Shown here piece after piece: positions 7,372 to 9,178 of a DNA stretch of 9,178 nucleotides (its first letter is position 1; each line of letters begins with the position of its first letter). Under the pieces are notes generated by a model. That model had not been told where the DNA came from. It ran no database searches and worked only from the letters and a program-made list of their open reading frames with translations. Source of the stretch: an uncultured Bacteroidales bacterium. Lineage in GTDB: Bacteria > Bacteroidota > Bacteroidia > Bacteroidales > UBA932. Location of the stretch: the NCBI GenBank assembly GCA_902461985.1, contig CABQAB010000066.1, forward strand, positions 1-9,178, written 5' to 3'. The position numbers and the translations under genes are program-made.

Positions 7372-8754
7372 TCAGTCGTTTCTGAAAAGAGCCCTGCAGA
7401 GGGCAGGTATGTCAGCGAGTCTGACTATTTCTATTCCCGGAATCTTTATGTCCGGCGAAGAATATGAGGATATGAATATACGGCTGCAGTTCATCCTCGC
7501 AGCCTCTGCAATCCTCCTTTCTATCTGGGAGACCGGACGGATTTCCCCGCTCAGCCCCACCTCTCCGGCAAAGCAATAATCGGTCGGAACCGCGAAATCG
7601 ATGTTGGACGACAATATGGCAGACACGACGGCCAGATCGCAGGCGGTTTCAGAAATTTTCAGACCTCCTGCCATGTTCAGGAACACATCCTTCACGCCAA
7701 GTTTGAAACCCGCGCGTTTTTCGAGCACAGCCAAGAGCATATTCAGCCTGCGGGTGTCATAGCCTGTCGCTGAACGCTGGGGAGTACCATACACAGCCGA
7801 GCTCACAAGTGCCTGGACTTCAACAAGGAACGGCCTTGAACCATCGAGATGGGCCGCGACCGTGATGCCGCTGAGCCTGTCTGAGTGCATGGGCATCCAC
7901 AGTTCAGAAGGATTCGGCACCTCCACTAACCCCGTGCCCGTCATTTTGAACACCGCTACCTCGGAAGTGGAGCCGAAACGGTTTTTGATGCTTCTCAGAA
8001 GCCTGTACGCACCCCTGTCATCCCCTTCAAACTGAAGGACGACATCCACTATATGCTCAAGAATCTTAGGTCCCGCAATATTCCCGTCCTTTGTTATGTG
8101 GCCGATAAGCAGCACAGGCGTGCCGGTTTCCTTGGCAAGCTTGAGCAGCTGCACGGCCGTTTCCTTTATCTGGGTCACGGAACCGGGCGAAGACTCGATG
8201 TTCTGCGAATACATGGTCTGGACAGAATCGACCACAATCAGATCAGGCTTCACCTTCAATGCTTCGGAGATTACGTTCTCCATAAGAGTCTCCGGATAAA
8301 TCAGGCAGTTGGAAAGATCGGCCCCGGGCACTGTGGACATCAGACGCTCGGCCCTGATGCGCACCTGACGCGCCGATTCCTCGCCGGTGACGTAAAGAGT
8401 GGTGAGGTCCGGACAATGCAGAGGAATCTGCAGGGAAAGCGTGGACTTGCCTATCCCCGGTTCTCCTGCAACCAAGACCAGTGCACCCTCGACGAGCCCG
8501 CCGCCGAGAACCCTGTCCAGCTCATTGTTATGCAGGGATATACGCATCTCCGACTCGGTCTGCACCTCTGACAGAGGCACCGGTCTGGCCCCTGTCATTG
8601 AAACGGAAGAAGTGAGCGGGGATTTCCTGCCGGTCGCCACAGTTTCCTCCACCATTGTGTTCCATTCGCCGCAGGCAGGACAACGCCCCATCCACTTGGG
8701 GCTTTCATTGCCGCAGGACGTGCAGAACCACGCAGTCTTTATCTTATTCGCCAT
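7372..8754 (-). CDS. radA: DNA repair ATPase RadA (Sms)
   Basis: This is a RecA-like ATPase and branch-migration helicase that processes recombination intermediates in DNA repair and transformation. The 460 residues equal the length of the E. coli protein. In order it shows an N-terminal zinc finger with Cys11, 14, 25 and 28 (FCTSCG...RCPACG), a RecA core with Walker A GEPGIGKST at 97-105, Walker B LIVVD ending at Asp176, the RadA-specific KNRFG motif at 257-261, and a C-terminal Lon-protease-like domain with FLNMAGGLKI and the late segment CFAGEVGLSGEIRPV. The start is the ATG at 8754, which places the zinc finger at the usual distance. The frame stays open further upstream to a TTG at 8811, but that stretch lies in the terminator hairpin of the preceding gene and encodes nothing like RadA. 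It is followed after 4 bases by the flippase gene, an unusual partner for a repair gene. Confidence 0.97.
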   Translation of the reverse strand: MANKIKTAWFCTSCGNESPKWMGRCPACGEWNTMVEETVATGRKSPLTSSVSMTGARPVPLSEVQTESEMRISLHNNELDRVLGGGLVEGALVLVAGEPGIGKSTLSLQIPLHCPDLTTLYVTGEESARQVRIRAERLMSTVPGADLSNCLIYPETLMENVISEALKVKPDLIVVDSVQTMYSQNIESSPGSVTQIKETAVQLLKLAKETGTPVLLIGHITKDGNIAGPKILEHIVDVVLQFEGDDRGAYRLLRSIKNRFGSTSEVAVFKMTGTGLVEVPNPSELWMPMHSDRLSGITVAAHLDGSRPFLVEVQALVSSAVYGTPQRSATGYDTRRLNMLLAVLEKRAGFKLGVKDVFLNMAGGLKISETACDLAVVSAILSSNIDFAVPTDYCFAGEVGLSGEIRPVSQIERRIAEAARMNCSRIFISSYSSPDIKIPGIEIVRLADIPALCRALFRND

Positions 8755-8779
8755 AATTTCAATTTTTCCGCAATATAAC

Positions 8780-8818
8780 AAAAAAAAGATATTGCTCTTC
8801 TTTAAGGACAATATCTTT
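8780..8818 (-). terminator. Intrinsic terminator after the cysteine-rich lipoprotein gene
   Basis: On the minus strand a perfect 10-base inverted repeat, AAAGATATTG (8818-8809) and CAATATCTTT (8794-8785), flanks a 14-base loop. After one mismatch the loop can pair four more bases, closing with CTTT/AAAG. The 3' arm runs directly into a T tract (8787-8780, eight Ts, three of them inside the stem). The stem is AT-rich, but its length and the U tract fit rho-independent termination of the lipoprotein transcript. It lies 35 bases past that gene's stop codon and 25 bases before the radA start, so radA needs either its own promoter here or read-through. Confidence 0.75.
8784..8811 (-). promoter_or_regulatory. 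Weak candidate Bacteroidota-type promoter for radA, inside the terminator
   Basis: On the minus strand a TTG (8811-8809) is followed after 17 bases by TATCTTTT (8791-8784), which differs from the Bacteroidota -7 consensus TAnnTTTG only at the last base. A transcription start near 8780 would leave a leader of about 25 bases before the radA ATG. Only about 100 bases separate radA from the previous stop codon, so its promoter must be in this space, in the upstream gene, or absent. The match is weak and the T-rich tract makes chance similarity likely. Confidence 0.2.
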
Positions 8819-8819
8819 G

Positions 8820-8835
8820 AGCGTCATACGACGCT
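8820..8835 (-). repeat. Perfect hairpin between lipoprotein stop and terminator
   Basis: AGCGTC (8820-8825) and GACGCT (8830-8835) form a perfect 6-base inverted repeat around a 4-base loop. It sits one base upstream of the terminator stem in the minus-strand transcript and 18 bases after the lipoprotein stop codon. It has no T tract on the minus strand. It may stabilise the 3' end of the short lipoprotein message or reinforce the terminator; no protein-binding role can be read from the sequence. Confidence 0.5.
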
Positions 8836-8853
8836 TTTCGCAACCGGGCTGAA

Positions 8854-9042
8854 TTACTCAGCGACTACAGTGCTGTCGCAAGCTGCGCAGTTGGTGCATG
8901 AGTCACAATTCTCAGTGCACTCTGAGCAAGTTGTTTCCTCTGCAGCTGCAGGCTCCTCAGTTTTGTTCTGGTTGCAGCAAGTGCATGAAGCAGCGGAAAA
9001 CATAAGGGCTGCGACTGCCAAAGACATAAATACTTTTTTCAT
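8854..9042 (-). CDS. Small cysteine-rich lipoprotein of unknown function
   Basis: The 62-residue product begins MKK, has a hydrophobic signal segment (residues 4-18) and a lipobox AAS-Cys with the predicted lipidated Cys20, so it should be an envelope lipoprotein. The mature 43 residues contain nine cysteines (20, 22, 23, 39, 42, 46, 49, 52, 55), nine acidic residues, a single lysine and no aromatic residue or histidine. The cluster in the second half follows CxxC-xxx-CxxC-xx-C-xx-C, reminiscent of metallothionein-like or metal/Fe-S binding peptides, after a Thr/Glu/Ala-rich linker. The ATG has no Shine-Dalgarno sequence. It is followed by a hairpin and a strong terminator, so it is probably a separate short transcript ahead of radA. 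I do not recognise a named family. Metal binding or disulfide redox buffering are both possible, and neither is shown. The convincing signal peptide and terminator make it a real gene rather than a chance frame. Confidence 0.82.
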   Translation of the reverse strand: MKKVFMSLAVAALMFSAASCTCCNQNKTEEPAAAEETTCSECTENCDSCTNCAACDSTVVAE

Positions 9043-9178
9043 GGCTGAAAAAACTAATAATTAAACTTAGTAATCTTCAAAAAATAACCTGCCTCACTAA
9101 TAAATATCTTTTTGGTCCATATCCCTTTTTTCATCAGTCATTTGCCACCGGCAAACTCCTTCTTCTAAAAGACATCTA
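9043..9178 (-). promoter_or_regulatory. AT-rich upstream region of the lipoprotein gene
   Basis: This 136-base stretch must hold the lipoprotein promoter if the gene is transcribed alone. Bases 9043-9120 are strongly AT-rich. On the minus strand TAAGTTTA lies about 25 bases before the ATG and resembles TAnnTTTG with a changed last base, but no good -33 element sits at the usual distance. A near match, TATTTTTTG, has one base too many. I can support the presence of a promoter-like region, not a precise promoter. Confidence 0.3.
9141..9155. repeat. Short inverted repeat upstream of the lipoprotein gene
   Basis: TTTGCC (9141-9146) and GGCAAA (9150-9155) are a perfect 6-base inverted repeat around a 3-base spacer. 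It lies about 100 bases before the lipoprotein start codon. There is no T tract immediately after it on either strand, so it is a poor terminator. It could be an operator half-site pair, a weak terminator of an upstream gene, or chance. Confidence 0.35.

Noticed and set aside
8053..8571. Plus-strand open frame (172 codons) inside radA
   Set aside because: It mirrors the RadA ATPase core region on the opposite strand and has no family signature.
8755..8811. Upstream extension of radA to a TTG at 8811
   Set aside because: The added codons fall in the terminator hairpin and T tract; the ATG at 8754 gives the standard RadA length and zinc-finger position.
8399..9064. Long plus-strand open frame (221 codons) across radA and the lipoprotein
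   Set aside because: It is antisense to two well-supported genes and to the terminator, and its translation shows no recognisable domain.
1..9178. Mobile element, CRISPR, tRNA or phage content
   Set aside because: No transposase, integrase, direct-repeat array, tRNA-like fold or phage gene was recognised on either strand.

Overview
The window looks like ordinary chromosome from an anaerobic member of the Bacteroidota, most likely Bacteroidales. The evidence for this is indirect. Gene starts mostly lack a clear Shine-Dalgarno sequence, there is a small lipoprotein with a Ser-Cys lipobox, GC content is mid-range with frequent AGA/AGG arginine codons, and one block is a menaquinone-type anaerobic glycerol-3-phosphate dehydrogenase. 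No rRNA, tRNA, CRISPR array, insertion sequence or phage gene was seen.

The left half (2-4672, plus strand) is a tight catabolic operon: glpA (5' end cut off by the window), glpB, glpC and a HAD-IIA phosphatase. All three junctions are 4-base ATGA stop/start overlaps, so the four proteins are probably translationally coupled. GlpA and GlpB are the flavoprotein subunits that oxidise glycerol 3-phosphate to dihydroxyacetone phosphate. GlpC is the iron-sulfur, CCG-domain subunit that carries electrons to the membrane quinone pool. The phosphatase is plausibly an overflow or repair phosphatase for a phosphometabolite of this pathway, but its substrate cannot be read from sequence.

The right half is on the minus strand and reads leftward: a small cysteine-rich lipoprotein (9042-8854), a strong intrinsic terminator (8818-8780), radA (8754-7372), a Wzx/MATE-like polysaccharide flippase (7367-5832) and an F420-hydrogenase-beta-like iron-sulfur flavoprotein (5848-4640). 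The last three are spaced by 4 bases and by a 17-base overlap, so they look like one transcript that joins a DNA repair gene to two surface-glycan-type genes. The flavoprotein gene ends 33 bases inside the end of the phosphatase gene, so the two operons collide tail to tail with no visible terminator between them.

Most of the content is recognisable housekeeping or catabolic material. The items most worth a second look are the phosphatase fused by overlap to glpABC, the isolated flippase/flavoprotein pair behind radA, and the tiny nine-cysteine lipoprotein. No clearly new system was found. The gene-free stretches are short: 8755-8853 holds two hairpins, and 9043-9178 is AT-rich with one small inverted repeat.
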